DNA of 64,000 nucleotides from positions 1-64,000 of the forward strand of contig CAIYUN010000062.1 of NCBI GenBank assembly GCA_903929355.1, in the 5' to 3' direction. The stretch's first letter is position 1. Each line of letters opens with the position of its first letter. Below are positions 53,849-64,000 of the stretch, one piece after another. The translations under genes and the position numbers were made by a program. The stretch is from an uncultured Opitutaceae bacterium (GTDB lineage: Bacteria > Verrucomicrobiota > Verrucomicrobiia > Opitutales > Opitutaceae). Under the pieces are notes generated by a model. That model made no database searches. It saw only the letters and a program-made list of their open reading frames with translations, and was not told the DNA's origin.

Positions 53849-55510
53849 ATGTTTACCCTCGGCATTGATTACGGCACCAACTCGGTGCGCGCCCTCGTCG
53901 TCCGCTGCGCGGACGGCCGCGAGCTCGGCTCCTGCGTCATCGACTACCCGTCCGGCCAACAGGGCGTGCTGCTCGACCCGCGGGACCACCACCTCGCCCG
54001 GCAGCATCCCGGGGATTATCTTTTTGGTCTCGAAAGATCCGTCAAGGGCGCCCTCCGGCAGGCGAAAAAAACCAAGGGCTTCGATCCCGCGAAGGTCGTC
54101 GGTCTGGGCGTGGACACCACCGGCTCCAGCCCGATTCCCGTGGACCGCACCAATGTCCCGCTGGCGCTCAACCCCCAATGGGCGAAAAATCTGCATGCCC
54201 AGTGCTGGCTGTGGAAGGACCACACGGGCTGGCGCGAGGCCGCGAAGATCACCGCCCTGGCTGCGGAACACCGGCCGCACTACATCGCCAAATGCGGCAA
54301 CACTTACTCCTCGGAGTGGTGGTGGGCCAAAATCTGGCACTGCCTGAACGTCGCCCCCAAGGTTTTCGACGCGGCTTTTTCCTGGGTCGAGCTCTGCGAC
54401 TGGGTGCCGTCGGTCCTCGCCGGGGTGACCGATCCCCGCGCCATCAAGCGCGGGGTCTGTGCCGCCGGCCACAAGGCGCTTTATGCCGCCGACTGGGGCG
54501 GCCTGCCCGACCAGGATTTTCTTGCCTTGCTCGACCCCAAGCTTGCCGCCCTGCGCGACCGCCTTTACACCGAGGCCCACGACGCCTCCGTTGCCTCCGG
54601 CACGCTCTGCGCGGAGTGGGCGAAGAAGCTCGGCCTGCCCGTCGGCATCCCCATCGCCATCGGCGAGTTCGACGTGCATTATGGCGCCATCGGCTGCGGG
54701 GTCACCGAGGGCACGCTGGTCAAGGTCATCGGCACGTCCACCTGCGACTGCGGCGTGGTCTCGGCGCAAAAAACTGTGCCCGACATCCCCGGCATCTGCG
54801 GCATCGTCAGGGGCGCCATTCTCCCCGGCTACTACGGCATCGAGGCGGGGCAGTCCGCCGTCGGGGATATTTTCAAGTGGTGGGTTGTAATCATCTGCCG
54901 CGGCGACGCGAAGCTCCATGCGCAGTTAACCGCCGAGGCCGCGCGCCTTGCGCCTGGCCGGAGCGGTCTGCTGGCGCTCGACTGGAACAACGGCAACCGC
55001 ACCATCCTCGTGGACCAGCTGCTCACCGGCCTGGTGCTCGGGCAGACGCTCTACACCACCCCGGCCGAGGTTTACCGCGCCTTGATCGAGGCGACCGCCT
55101 TTGGCGCGCGCGCCATCATTGAGCGCATCCGCGAATACGGCGTGCCCATCGACCGCGTCGTCTGCGCCGGGGGCATCGCGGAGAAAAATCCCCTCCTCAT
55201 GCAGATCTACGCCGATGTGACCGGCTGCACCATGCTCGTCGCCGGGTCGAGCCAGGCCTGCGCGCTCGGCTCGGCGGTTTCCGCCGCGGTGCTCGCCGGG
55301 GCGCATCCGGATTTCCCGACCGCACAGAAAAAGATGACCTCGCTCAAAAAAGTCGCGTACCGCCCGAAACCCGCCGCCCAAAAAACCTACCACCAGCTCT
55401 ACGCCCTCTACCGCCAGGTGCACGACGCCTTCGGCGGCCTGAACAAATCCGCCGACCTGTCGCGCGTGATGAAGGATCTGCTGGAGCTCAAAACCGCGAA
55501 ATCCTCCTGA
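53849..55510 (+). CDS. araB: Ribulokinase AraB
   Basis: The 553-residue FGGY-family kinase has L-G-I-D-Y-G-T-N-S-V-R (phosphate loop), G-V-D-T-T-G-S-S-P-I-P-V-D typical of AraB, the E-F-D-V-H-Y-G-A-I-G-C region, V-I-G-T-S-T-C-D and C-A-G-G-I-A-E-K-N-P-L-L-M-Q-I-Y-A-D-V near the end. It phosphorylates L-ribulose to L-ribulose 5-phosphate. The start was taken at MFTLGIDYG; 21 extra codons upstream lack homology. araA follows on the same strand after 207 bp. Length is close to that of E. coli AraB. Confidence 0.95.
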   Translation: MFTLGIDYGTNSVRALVVRCADGRELGSCVIDYPSGQQGVLLDPRDHHLARQHPGDYLFGLERSVKGALRQAKKTKGFDPAKVVGLGVDTTGSSPIPVDRTNVPLALNPQWAKNLHAQCWLWKDHTGWREAAKITALAAEHRPHYIAKCGNTYSSEWWWAKIWHCLNVAPKVFDAAFSWVELCDWVPSVLAGVTDPRAIKRGVCAAGHKALYAADWGGLPDQDFLALLDPKLAALRDRLYTEAHDASVASGTLCAEWAKKLGLPVGIPIAIGEFDVHYGAIGCGVTEGTLVKVIGTSTCDCGVVSAQKTVPDIPGICGIVRGAILPGYYGIEAGQSAVGDIFKWWVVIICRGDAKLHAQLTAEAARLAPGRSGLLALDWNNGNRTILVDQLLTGLVLGQTLYTTPAEVYRALIEATAFGARAIIERIREYGVPIDRVVCAGGIAEKNPLLMQIYADVTGCTMLVAGSSQACALGSAVSAAVLAGAHPDFPTAQKKMTSLKKVAYRPKPAAQKTYHQLYALYRQVHDAFGGLNKSADLSRVMKDLLELKTAKSS

Positions 55511-55548
55511 TTTTTAAAGTAATGACGCATTTTGTAACGGCACCCAAC

Positions 55549-55602
55549 GGTAGGGACGGCTCTCCGAGCCGTCCGCGGACGCCACGGAGTGACGTCCCTA
55601 CC
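55549..55602 (+). repeat. 54-bp palindromic element between araB and araA, copy 2
   Basis: It begins GGTAGGGACGGCTCTCCGAG and ends GACGTCCCTACC. The outer 10-bp ends are perfectly complementary. Same length and nearly same sequence as 49690-49743. It ends 116 bp before the araA start. Confidence 0.9.
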
Positions 55603-55717
55603 TAAATCGCCAAACTGCATCGCCTCCATTCTTGACCACAGAATGCCCAGGTCGAAACGGCCGCCCGCTCCTATTAACCTTCCCCCATCCCCGTTATCCA
55701 CGGAGAAAACCCATCCC

Positions 55718-57223
55718 ATGAAACTATCCTCCCCCAAGATCTGGTTCGTCTGCGGCTCGCAGCACCTCTACGGCCCGGGCCCTCTCAAACAGGTTGCCGC
55801 CAACGCCCGCACGGTCGCCGCCGCGCTCGCCGCCACGGAGAAGCTCCCGCTCAAGACGGTCTTCAAGGCCCTCCTCACCACGCCCGACGAGATCACCCGC
55901 CTCTGTCTGGAGGCCAACGCCGACGCCAACTGCGCCGGCCTGATCCTCTGGATGCACACCTTCTCCCCGTCGAAGATGTGGATCCGCGGCCTCGCCTCGC
56001 TCCAGAAGCCGTTTCTCCACCTGCACACCCAGTTCAACCGGGATCTGCCGTGGGAGACGATCGACATGGATTTCATGAACCTCAACCAGGCCGCGCACGG
56101 CGACCGGGAGGCGGGGTTCATCCACACCCGCCTCCGCCTCGGCCGCAAGGTCGTGGTCGGCCACTGGAGCGACCCGGAGGTGCAGGACCGGATTGGCGCC
56201 TGGATGCGTGCGGCTCGCGCGTGGCACGACGCCCAGGGGGCCAAATTTGTGCGCTTCGGCGACAACATGCGCCAGGTGGCCGTCACCGACGGCGACAAGG
56301 TCGCCGCCGAGCTGCGGCTGGGCTATGCGGTCAACAGCCACGGCGTCGGTGACCTGGTGGCCAAAATTGGCGCCATCACCGACCGGGCCGTGGACCGGCT
56401 CTGCGCCGAATACGGTGAAAAGTACAAGGTCGCGAAGGAGCTGCGCGCGGGCGGCGCACGGCACGACTCGTTGCGCTACGGGGCGCGGGTGGAGCTGGGG
56501 CTGCGCGCCTTTCTGACGGAGGGCGGCTTCAAGGGCTTCACCACCACCTTTGAGGATTTGCACGGCCTGCGCCAGCTGCCCGGCCTCGCGGTCCAGCGGC
56601 TCATGGCCGACGGCTACGGTTTTGGCGCCGAGGGCGACTGGAAGACCGCCGCGCTGCTCCGGGCGATGAAGGTCATGGGCGACGGCCTGCCTGGCGGCAC
56701 ATCCTTCATGGAGGATTACACTTATCACCTCGCTCCCGGCGCGCACCAGGTGCTCGGCGCGCACATGCTGGAAATTTGCGAGTCCATCGCGGCCGGAAAA
56801 CCCTCGCTGGAAATCCACCCGCTCGGCATCGGCGGCAAGGAGGATCCGGTCCGCCTCGTCTTTGACGCCCCGGCCGGTCCCGCGCTCAACGCCTCGCTGG
56901 TGGATTTGGGCAACCGCTTTCGCCTCATCGTCAACGAAGTCGTGGCGGTCACCCCGCCGGCGCTGCCGCACCTGCCGGTGGCGCGCGCGGTGTGGGAATG
57001 CCGGCCGGATTTCAAGACCGCCTGCGCCGCGTGGATCCTCGCCGGAGGCGCGCACCACACCGGCTACAGCTACAGCGTGACGACGGAGATGCTCGAGGAC
57101 TACGCGACCATCGCCGGCATCGAACTCGCCGTGATCGGCGCGGACACCCGACTCGCCGAGTTCAAGCAGACCCTCCGCAACAACGAAGTCTACTATCATA
57201 TCGCCCAAGGCCTCCGGGGCTGA
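55718..57223 (+). CDS. araA: L-arabinose isomerase AraA
   Basis: The 501-residue protein has the length of E. coli AraA (500) and matches along its length: [57 protein letters not shown] (metal Glu), S-F-M-E-D-Y-T-Y-H and G-G-A-H-H-T (metal His). It isomerises L-arabinose to L-ribulose with Mn2+. The start was set at MKLSSPKIW. No araD follows, so the next step must be encoded elsewhere. Confidence 0.96.
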   Translation: MKLSSPKIWFVCGSQHLYGPGPLKQVAANARTVAAALAATEKLPLKTVFKALLTTPDEITRLCLEANADANCAGLILWMHTFSPSKMWIRGLASLQKPFLHLHTQFNRDLPWETIDMDFMNLNQAAHGDREAGFIHTRLRLGRKVVVGHWSDPEVQDRIGAWMRAARAWHDAQGAKFVRFGDNMRQVAVTDGDKVAAELRLGYAVNSHGVGDLVAKIGAITDRAVDRLCAEYGEKYKVAKELRAGGARHDSLRYGARVELGLRAFLTEGGFKGFTTTFEDLHGLRQLPGLAVQRLMADGYGFGAEGDWKTAALLRAMKVMGDGLPGGTSFMEDYTYHLAPGAHQVLGAHMLEICESIAAGKPSLEIHPLGIGGKEDPVRLVFDAPAGPALNASLVDLGNRFRLIVNEVVAVTPPALPHLPVARAVWECRPDFKTACAAWILAGGAHHTGYSYSVTTEMLEDYATIAGIELAVIGADTRLAEFKQTLRNNEVYYHIAQGLRG

Positions 57224-57236
57224 ACATTCAGCAGTT

Positions 57237-57546
57237 GGACACAGAGCACACGGAGGAAAATACCGAGGGCACAGAGCGGAAGAATCCATGTGCGTCGGAA
57301 TTATCCAAGAGAACGGCGACGAAGTATTTGGAACTCAGGAAATCAGGAACGGAGGGAAGGGGAGAGTGCTTTCAGTTTGGATCAAATTCCGTATCCCTCT
57401 TTATCGGCGTGCATCTGCGCAATCCCTGATCGCCTCTGACGCCGCCTGAGGCGGGTAAACCGCGAGGAAATCCGTCTGCCGAATTTAGTTCAATTCCGTC
57501 CGTACTCTGTGCCCTCGGATTGATCCCTCCCTCACCTCTGTGTCAA
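57237..57546. repeat. 310-bp non-coding element with imperfect terminal inverted repeats
   Basis: The left end reads GACACAGAG, a 17-bp spacer, then CCGAGGGCACAGAG (57238-57277); the complement of the right end (from about 57544 back to about 57505) has the same two blocks with the same spacing. Inside are periodic GA-rich sequences but no gene. It lies in the 395-bp gap after araA. The motif AAAATCCGAATTC borders the right end (57545-57557) and recurs at 58848-58860. Confidence 0.75.
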
Positions 57547-57618
57547 AATCCGAATTCTTCCTTCGCACCTTGGCGTCTTCGCGTTAAATCCCCTCCAGCC
57601 CTTCGCGATTCAAAAGCA

Positions 57619-58386
57619 TCACAGCCCCGGGCTGCTTTGCATGATGCCGCCGTCGGCGAAGATGGTGGTTGCCGTCATGTAGCTGGCGCCGTCGCCGGCC
57701 AGAAATGTCACCAGGCTGGCAATTTCCTCCGGCCGGGCCATGCGGCCGAGTGGAATGGCGTTGTTCAGCTTTTGCAGCAGCGTCGGGTCCTGCATGGTCC
57801 CCAGGTTGATCGGGGTGGCGACGGCGCCGGGACCAACCCCGACGACGAGAATGTTGTGGGGCGCGAGCTCGACCCCGGCCGTCCGCGTCAGCATGCGCAT
57901 TCCGCCCTTTGACAGGCAATAGGCGGTGTTGCCCGGCATCGGCCAGTCCTCATGCACCGAGGTGATGTTGATGATGCGGCCGCCGCCGCCCTGTTTGATC
58001 ATCTGCCGGGCGGCCAGCTGCGTGCCGAAGAACGCGCTCTTGAGGTTGATCGCCAGGACCCTCTCATATTGCGCCTCCGTCGTCTCGAGCACCGAGGTGC
58101 GCGTCTCGACCCCAGCGTTGTTGACCATGATGTCCACCCGCCCGAACTCCAGGACGGCCGTGTCAATCAGGGTCTGCAAGTCCGCAACCGAACTCACGTC
58201 AGCTTTCACGCCGATGGCGCCGTCCCCGAGTGCCCGCACCTGCTGCTCCAGGTCCAGTTCCGTTTCGGGATGGACGACGTAATCAATGACAATGTTGGCG
58301 CCCTGCCGGGCGAGCTCCAACACGATGGCGAGGCCGATGCCGCTGTTGCCACCCGTGACGATGGCGGTTTTACCTTTGAGACTCAT
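57619..58386 (-). CDS. SDR-family oxidoreductase (3-oxoacyl-ACP reductase / glucose-1-dehydrogenase-like)
   Basis: The 255-residue classical SDR has T-G-G-N-S-G-I-G (residues 11-18), D-V-S-S, V-N-N-A-G-V, the catalytic Ser in I-N-I-T-S-V, Y-C-L-S-K for Tyr/Lys and the C-terminal G-R-M-A-R-P-E-E-I-A-S-L-V-T-F-L, as in the FabG/glucose-dehydrogenase group. The cofactor is likely NAD(P). Isolated between two repeat-filled gaps, so the substrate is open. Confidence 0.92.
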   Translation of the reverse strand: MSLKGKTAIVTGGNSGIGLAIVLELARQGANIVIDYVVHPETELDLEQQVRALGDGAIGVKADVSSVADLQTLIDTAVLEFGRVDIMVNNAGVETRTSVLETTEAQYERVLAINLKSAFFGTQLAARQMIKQGGGGRIINITSVHEDWPMPGNTAYCLSKGGMRMLTRTAGVELAPHNILVVGVGPGAVATPINLGTMQDPTLLQKLNNAIPLGRMARPEEIASLVTFLAGDGASYMTATTIFADGGIMQSSPGL

Positions 58387-58423
58387 GATGATTTTGCTTG
58401 GGTGAACAGGTTGAAAACTTCGA

Positions 58424-58860
58424 AGTTAACCACGGAATACACGGATGGGCACGGATATTCAAGACCGGACGGGTTGCGATCGCGGAGGTGAGTCACAGAT
58501 GGCAGGGAGGTTCAAGCCGAGGTCACGGAGTAGGGCAGGCGGATCAACCACGGAGGGGGACGGAAAGTTTTGGCCACAAAAAAGCACAAAGCACACAAAA
58601 CCAATCACGACCTCTCCGCGGATCACACAGATCTGGAAGCGGGTCACTGAGGGCGGTGAGGTTCGAGCCAAGTTCACGGACGTTAATGACAAATGACGCC
58701 CCTCCTTGGCTCGGGTGATCTCCTCCCGTGCGCCTATAGGCGCGACGCAGGGCACACCTTCGCCAAAAAATATTTGTGCCTTTTTGTGGCCAATCCATCC
58801 GTGCCCATCCGTGTGCCGAGCGAAGCGAGAGTCTGCCCACCCGTGGTAAAATCCGAATTC
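58424..58860. repeat. ~430-bp region of nested inverted CACGGA/CACAAA repeats
   Basis: Outer arms ACACGGATGGGCACGGAT (58438-58455) pair with 58797-58814; inner arms GGCCACAAAAAAGCACAA (58572-58589) pair with 58774-58791 with one mismatch; AACCACGG near 58429 pairs with CCGTGGT at 58841-58847. Between them are further CACGGA units (58523-58565, 58675-58681). No gene is supported; the region fills the 472-bp gap between two minus-strand genes and ends at the MFS stop codon. Confidence 0.82.
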
Positions 58861-60043
58861 AGGTTGGCTCGGCGGTCCTGCGGGTGACGACGAGGGCGAG
58901 ACCCGCCAGCGCCAGTGCCCCGCCGGCGGCTGCGCCATAGATGGTGTTCAGACTCCACCCCCAGCGGGTTTGCAGCGGGCCCGCCCCGAATGCAGCCAGT
59001 CCGTATCCCAGCTGATAAAAGGCGACCACGCCTCCGGCCACCGAGGCGGCGATGGTCGTCAACTCGTTCTGCGCAAAGCTGATGGTCAGGGGGAGCAGGG
59101 CGGAACATCCGAGACCGGCCAGCGCAATGGTCAGAAGTCCGAGCAGCGGACTCCTCGCCGGGGCCCAGGCGCTCGCCAGGACGGCGACCACGACCACGAA
59201 CGGCAACACCCGGCAGACGGTTCGCTCCGGCCACCACTTTTCCGTCCCGGCGAACAGCATGCGGCCGGCGGTCACAGTTCCCCAGAAAACCGTCAGGGCC
59301 ATCGAGGAGAGGGCCGCACTCGCGCCAAAATGTTTCACCATGTAGAGGGGTGCCCAGCTGCCGTTCACGGCCTCGCAACTGCCGTAGAGCAGGGCAAACG
59401 CGGCATAGATCCAAAACCGTGGGGGGAGGCTCGTTTTGCCCGGTGGCCCGGTCCCGGCGGTTCGCCCTTCCTCCAGCGGCAGTTTGGCACTGAACCCCAG
59501 CAGCCCGAGCAGCAGGACGCCGACCATGACGGGCAACCCCCACCAGCAGCCGAGCCCCACAAACACCGCGACAAACACCGGGGCCAGCGCCGTGCCCAAC
59601 CCCAGGAGCGCGTTCAGCGTCAGCACGGCCTTCCCCGCCGCCTGGGGGGAAAATGCCGCCGCATAGGTGTTCAGCGTCGGCACGGTGAAACCAAAGCCGA
59701 TCCCCAGGCAGGTGGTCGCGACCAGCAATAGACCGTAGGCCGGGTTGTGCTGTGCCATCACGAAACGGCTCGCGACCAGCAGGGTCATGGAAATCAGGTT
59801 GGCCGCCAGCCCCAGCAGATAAACGCGTTTGGCGCCAAGCCGGCTGCGCAGTCCCGCCCCCAATAGCGATGCCACGACTGCCATCATGGCCTGCGGCGCG
59901 AACATGCCGCCGTATTCCGTGGCCGACAATCCGTAGTCGGTCGGACTGGTGAAAACCGCGCCCGCCGCGGGAAACGTGACCAGCGCCACGCCTTGGATGA
60001 CGCCCGCCGCGTAGAGGGCCCGGATTTCGCTGCGTTGCGCCAT
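58859..60043 (-). CDS. MFS transporter
   Basis: The 394-residue membrane protein has about 12 hydrophobic helices and the MFS loop after helix 2 (L-R-S-R-L-G-A-K-R-V). Other blocks include G-F-G-F-T-V-P-T-L-N-T-Y and the second-half A-L-L-Y-G-S-C-E-A-V-N-G-S-W-A-P-L-Y, reminiscent of sugar transporters of the FucP-like branch. It is the last gene in the operon with the GMC oxidoreductase (9 bp upstream) and MGH1-like glycosidase. It could import a product of their reaction; substrate unknown. Confidence 0.88.
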   Translation of the reverse strand: MAQRSEIRALYAAGVIQGVALVTFPAAGAVFTSPTDYGLSATEYGGMFAPQAMMAVVASLLGAGLRSRLGAKRVYLLGLAANLISMTLLVASRFVMAQHNPAYGLLLVATTCLGIGFGFTVPTLNTYAAAFSPQAAGKAVLTLNALLGLGTALAPVFVAVFVGLGCWWGLPVMVGVLLLGLLGFSAKLPLEEGRTAGTGPPGKTSLPPRFWIYAAFALLYGSCEAVNGSWAPLYMVKHFGASAALSSMALTVFWGTVTAGRMLFAGTEKWWPERTVCRVLPFVVVVAVLASAWAPARSPLLGLLTIALAGLGCSALLPLTISFAQNELTTIAASVAGGVVAFYQLGYGLAAFGAGPLQTRWGWSLNTIYGAAAGGALALAGLALVVTRRTAEPT

Positions 60044-60052
60044 CGGGAGCCG

Positions 60053-61593
60053 CTAGCCCAGACGCTGGAGCAGATGGTCGCCGACCCGCAGGGCATTGGC
60101 GATGGCCGTCAACGAGGGGTTCACCGCGCCGATGCTGGGGAAGAAGCTCGTGTCCACCACATAGAGGTTGTCCAGCTCGTGCGTCCGGCAGTTCACATCG
60201 AGCACGGAGGTGTTTGGGTCGGTGCCGAACCGACAGGTTCCGGACTGGTGGCCGACCCCGCCGAGGGGGATCTGCTTCCCCAGGTAGACGTTGTTCGGGA
60301 TGAGGTGCGGATGCAGGTCCATGTGCTCCAGCATGCCCTGCAGTTTCTGCCGGAGCCGCTTCACCGGCTCCAGGTTATTGAACTCATAGTTCAGCACGAT
60401 TTCGCCCGCCCCGTTCAGCGTCACCCGGTTCTTGGGCAGGGGGAGATCCTCGCCGGTGAGCCAGAAGTCCACCGCGTGCCGCGCCATCTCGTCGAGGGTG
60501 AAGCCGGGCGCAAACTTGGGCGCATCGTCGTGAAACATCGGCCCCTTCGACTTGCCCAGCATCTGGATGTTGCCAAGGGGGAATTCATAGTCGGGCGCGC
60601 CCAGGTAAAAATCATTGATCGTGAGTGTCTTTTGGAACACTGTCAGATTCTCCCTCCGCGACAGGGCGACCAGCGCGATGGCATTGTGAAACATGTAGTT
60701 GCGGCCCACCTGGTCGGAGCCGTTGGCCAGCCCGCGCGGATGGCTGGCGTTCGCCGAGGCCAGCAGCAACCGGGCGGAATTTGCTGCGCCGCAGGCCACC
60801 ACCACCAAACTGCCGCGGTAGGTCACCGGCTGGCCGTCGTGGTCCACGATGACCTGGGTGATCTCGCGGCCGCTCGCGCTGGTCTCCAGTCGCTGCACGC
60901 CCGCGTTGGTCACCAGCGTCACGTTCGGATACGCCAACGCCGGCCGGACCGCGATGACTTCGGCGTCGGCCTTGGCGTGGACCAGGCAGGGGAAGCCATC
61001 ACAGGTGTCGCAGCGGATGCATCGGCTGTGGGGTGTATCGGACTCGTTGAGCATGATGCCGGTCGGCGCGAACGACGGGTGGTAACCTGCGCGCCGCAGA
61101 CTGTCCGCCAGTTCCTGGATGCGCGGCTCGTGGCTGACCGGTGGGAAAGGGTAGGGCGCGCTGGCCGGCGGGTCGGTCGGATCATCACCGCGCTGGCCGT
61201 GGACGTTGTAGAGCCTTTCCGCCTGGGTGTAATAGGGCTCCAAGTCTTCATAGCGGATCGGCCAGTCCGGCGTCATGCCGTCAGCCGTGCGATGCGCGGT
61301 GAAATCCTCCTTCCGCAGCCGGAACAGGGCCGCGCCATACATCTTGGTCGCACCCCCGACGAAATAATGCACCCCCGGTTGAAACTGCCGATTGTCCTGA
61401 TCATACCATGTGTCCTTGGACACATAGCGGTTTTTCACAAAGACCTCCGTGGGGTCCCAGTTTGGCTTCTCGCGCGGCAGATAACCGCCGCGCTCGAGGA
61501 TCAGGATGCGTTTGCCGGAAGGCGCCAGCTTGAGAGCCAGCGTGCCACCGCCCGCGCCGCTGCCAATGATGATGACGTCGTATTGATTCGTGC

Positions 61594-61597
<4 letters not shown>
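60053..61597 (-). CDS. GMC-family FAD-dependent oxidoreductase with Cys cluster
   Basis: The 514-residue flavoenzyme begins V-I-I-I-G-S-G-A-G-G-G-T (FAD Rossmann) and E-R-G-G-Y. C-terminal GMC signatures are G-G-V-G-H-Q-S-G-T, H-E-L-D-N-L-Y-V-V-D-T-S-F-F-P and A-V-N-P-S-L-T-A-I-A-N-A-L, with the conserved Asn of the active site. A compact cluster C-I-R-C-D-T-C-D-G-F-P-C lies at about residues 190-205 and could bind a metal or iron-sulfur centre, as in some membrane-associated GMC dehydrogenases. No signal peptide. The likely reaction is oxidation of a sugar or alcohol. The ATG overlaps the glycosidase stop (ATGA). Confidence 0.92.

Positions 61598-64000
<2,403 letters not shown>

Noticed and set aside
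58398-58938. Several overlapping frames of 80-160 codons on both strands
   Set aside because: All are read through the nested CACGGA repeats; none has homology or a plausible composition.

Overview
The window is about 64 kb of GC-rich bacterial chromosome. It encodes many exported carbohydrate-active enzymes, a PEP-CTERM protein tail, lipoproteins with Gram-negative features (Pal, a LolA-like protein), a DUF5107-TPR protein and several SPINDLY/OGT-type glycosyltransferases. This mix points to a polysaccharide-degrading Verrucomicrobium, most likely of the Opitutaceae type. That placement is inferred from gene content, because the window holds no rRNA gene. I saw no tRNA, IS element, integrase or CRISPR array.

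Layout. 0-3.7 kb: PEP-CTERM fragment, small membrane protein, rpsA with a strong terminator, malectin-like lipoprotein. 3.9-12.2 kb: a minus-strand pectin/fucose cluster (GH28, SGNH/CE12 esterase, GH29), a divergent GH16 lipoprotein, a TIM-barrel isomerase and a Gfo/Idh/MocA oxidoreductase. 12.2-23.7 kb: housekeeping genes (rmuC, M20 peptidase, pal, CbiX-like protein, NarL-type regulator), a signal-peptidase-like lipoprotein, btaA-btaB for betaine lipid, secG, a LolA-like protein, a HAD phosphatase and an SDR. 24-28.4 kb: Tat-exported GH29, a GH43-like propeller protein and a GspC-like/DUF2059 protein. 28.5-36.5 kb: a tight six-gene minus-strand operon with one glycosyltransferase-like protein, three tandem TPR-GT41 (SPINDLY/OGT-like) proteins, a HAD nucleotidase and an archaeo-eukaryotic-primase-like protein. 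37-39.9 kb: HDOD protein and hybrid histidine kinase. 40-57.2 kb: GH35 galactosidase, DUF5107-TPR protein, the L-arabinose genes araFGH, araB and araA, interrupted by a nitroreductase, an OYE-type reductase, a pseudouridine synthase and a quinone oxidoreductase. 57.6-64 kb: SDR, and an operon of MGH1-like glycosidase, GMC oxidoreductase and MFS transporter.

The catabolic genes fit together. Outer enzymes (GH28, CE12, GH29, GH16, GH35, GH43-like) would release galacturonate, fucose, galactose and arabinose from pectic and arabinogalactan-like polymers. AraFGH imports L-arabinose, and AraA and AraB convert it to L-ribulose 5-phosphate. No araD or ara regulator is present here.

The most striking non-coding signal is a dense population of repeats: 7-8 bp tandem repeats, some lying inside reading frames; a ~100-bp imperfect palindrome in three copies; a 54-bp palindromic element in two copies beside ara genes; and 10-nt-periodic CACGGA/CACAGA repeats arranged as long inverted pairs. 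Many start codons follow a pyrimidine-rich leader ending in CCC rather than a Shine-Dalgarno sequence.
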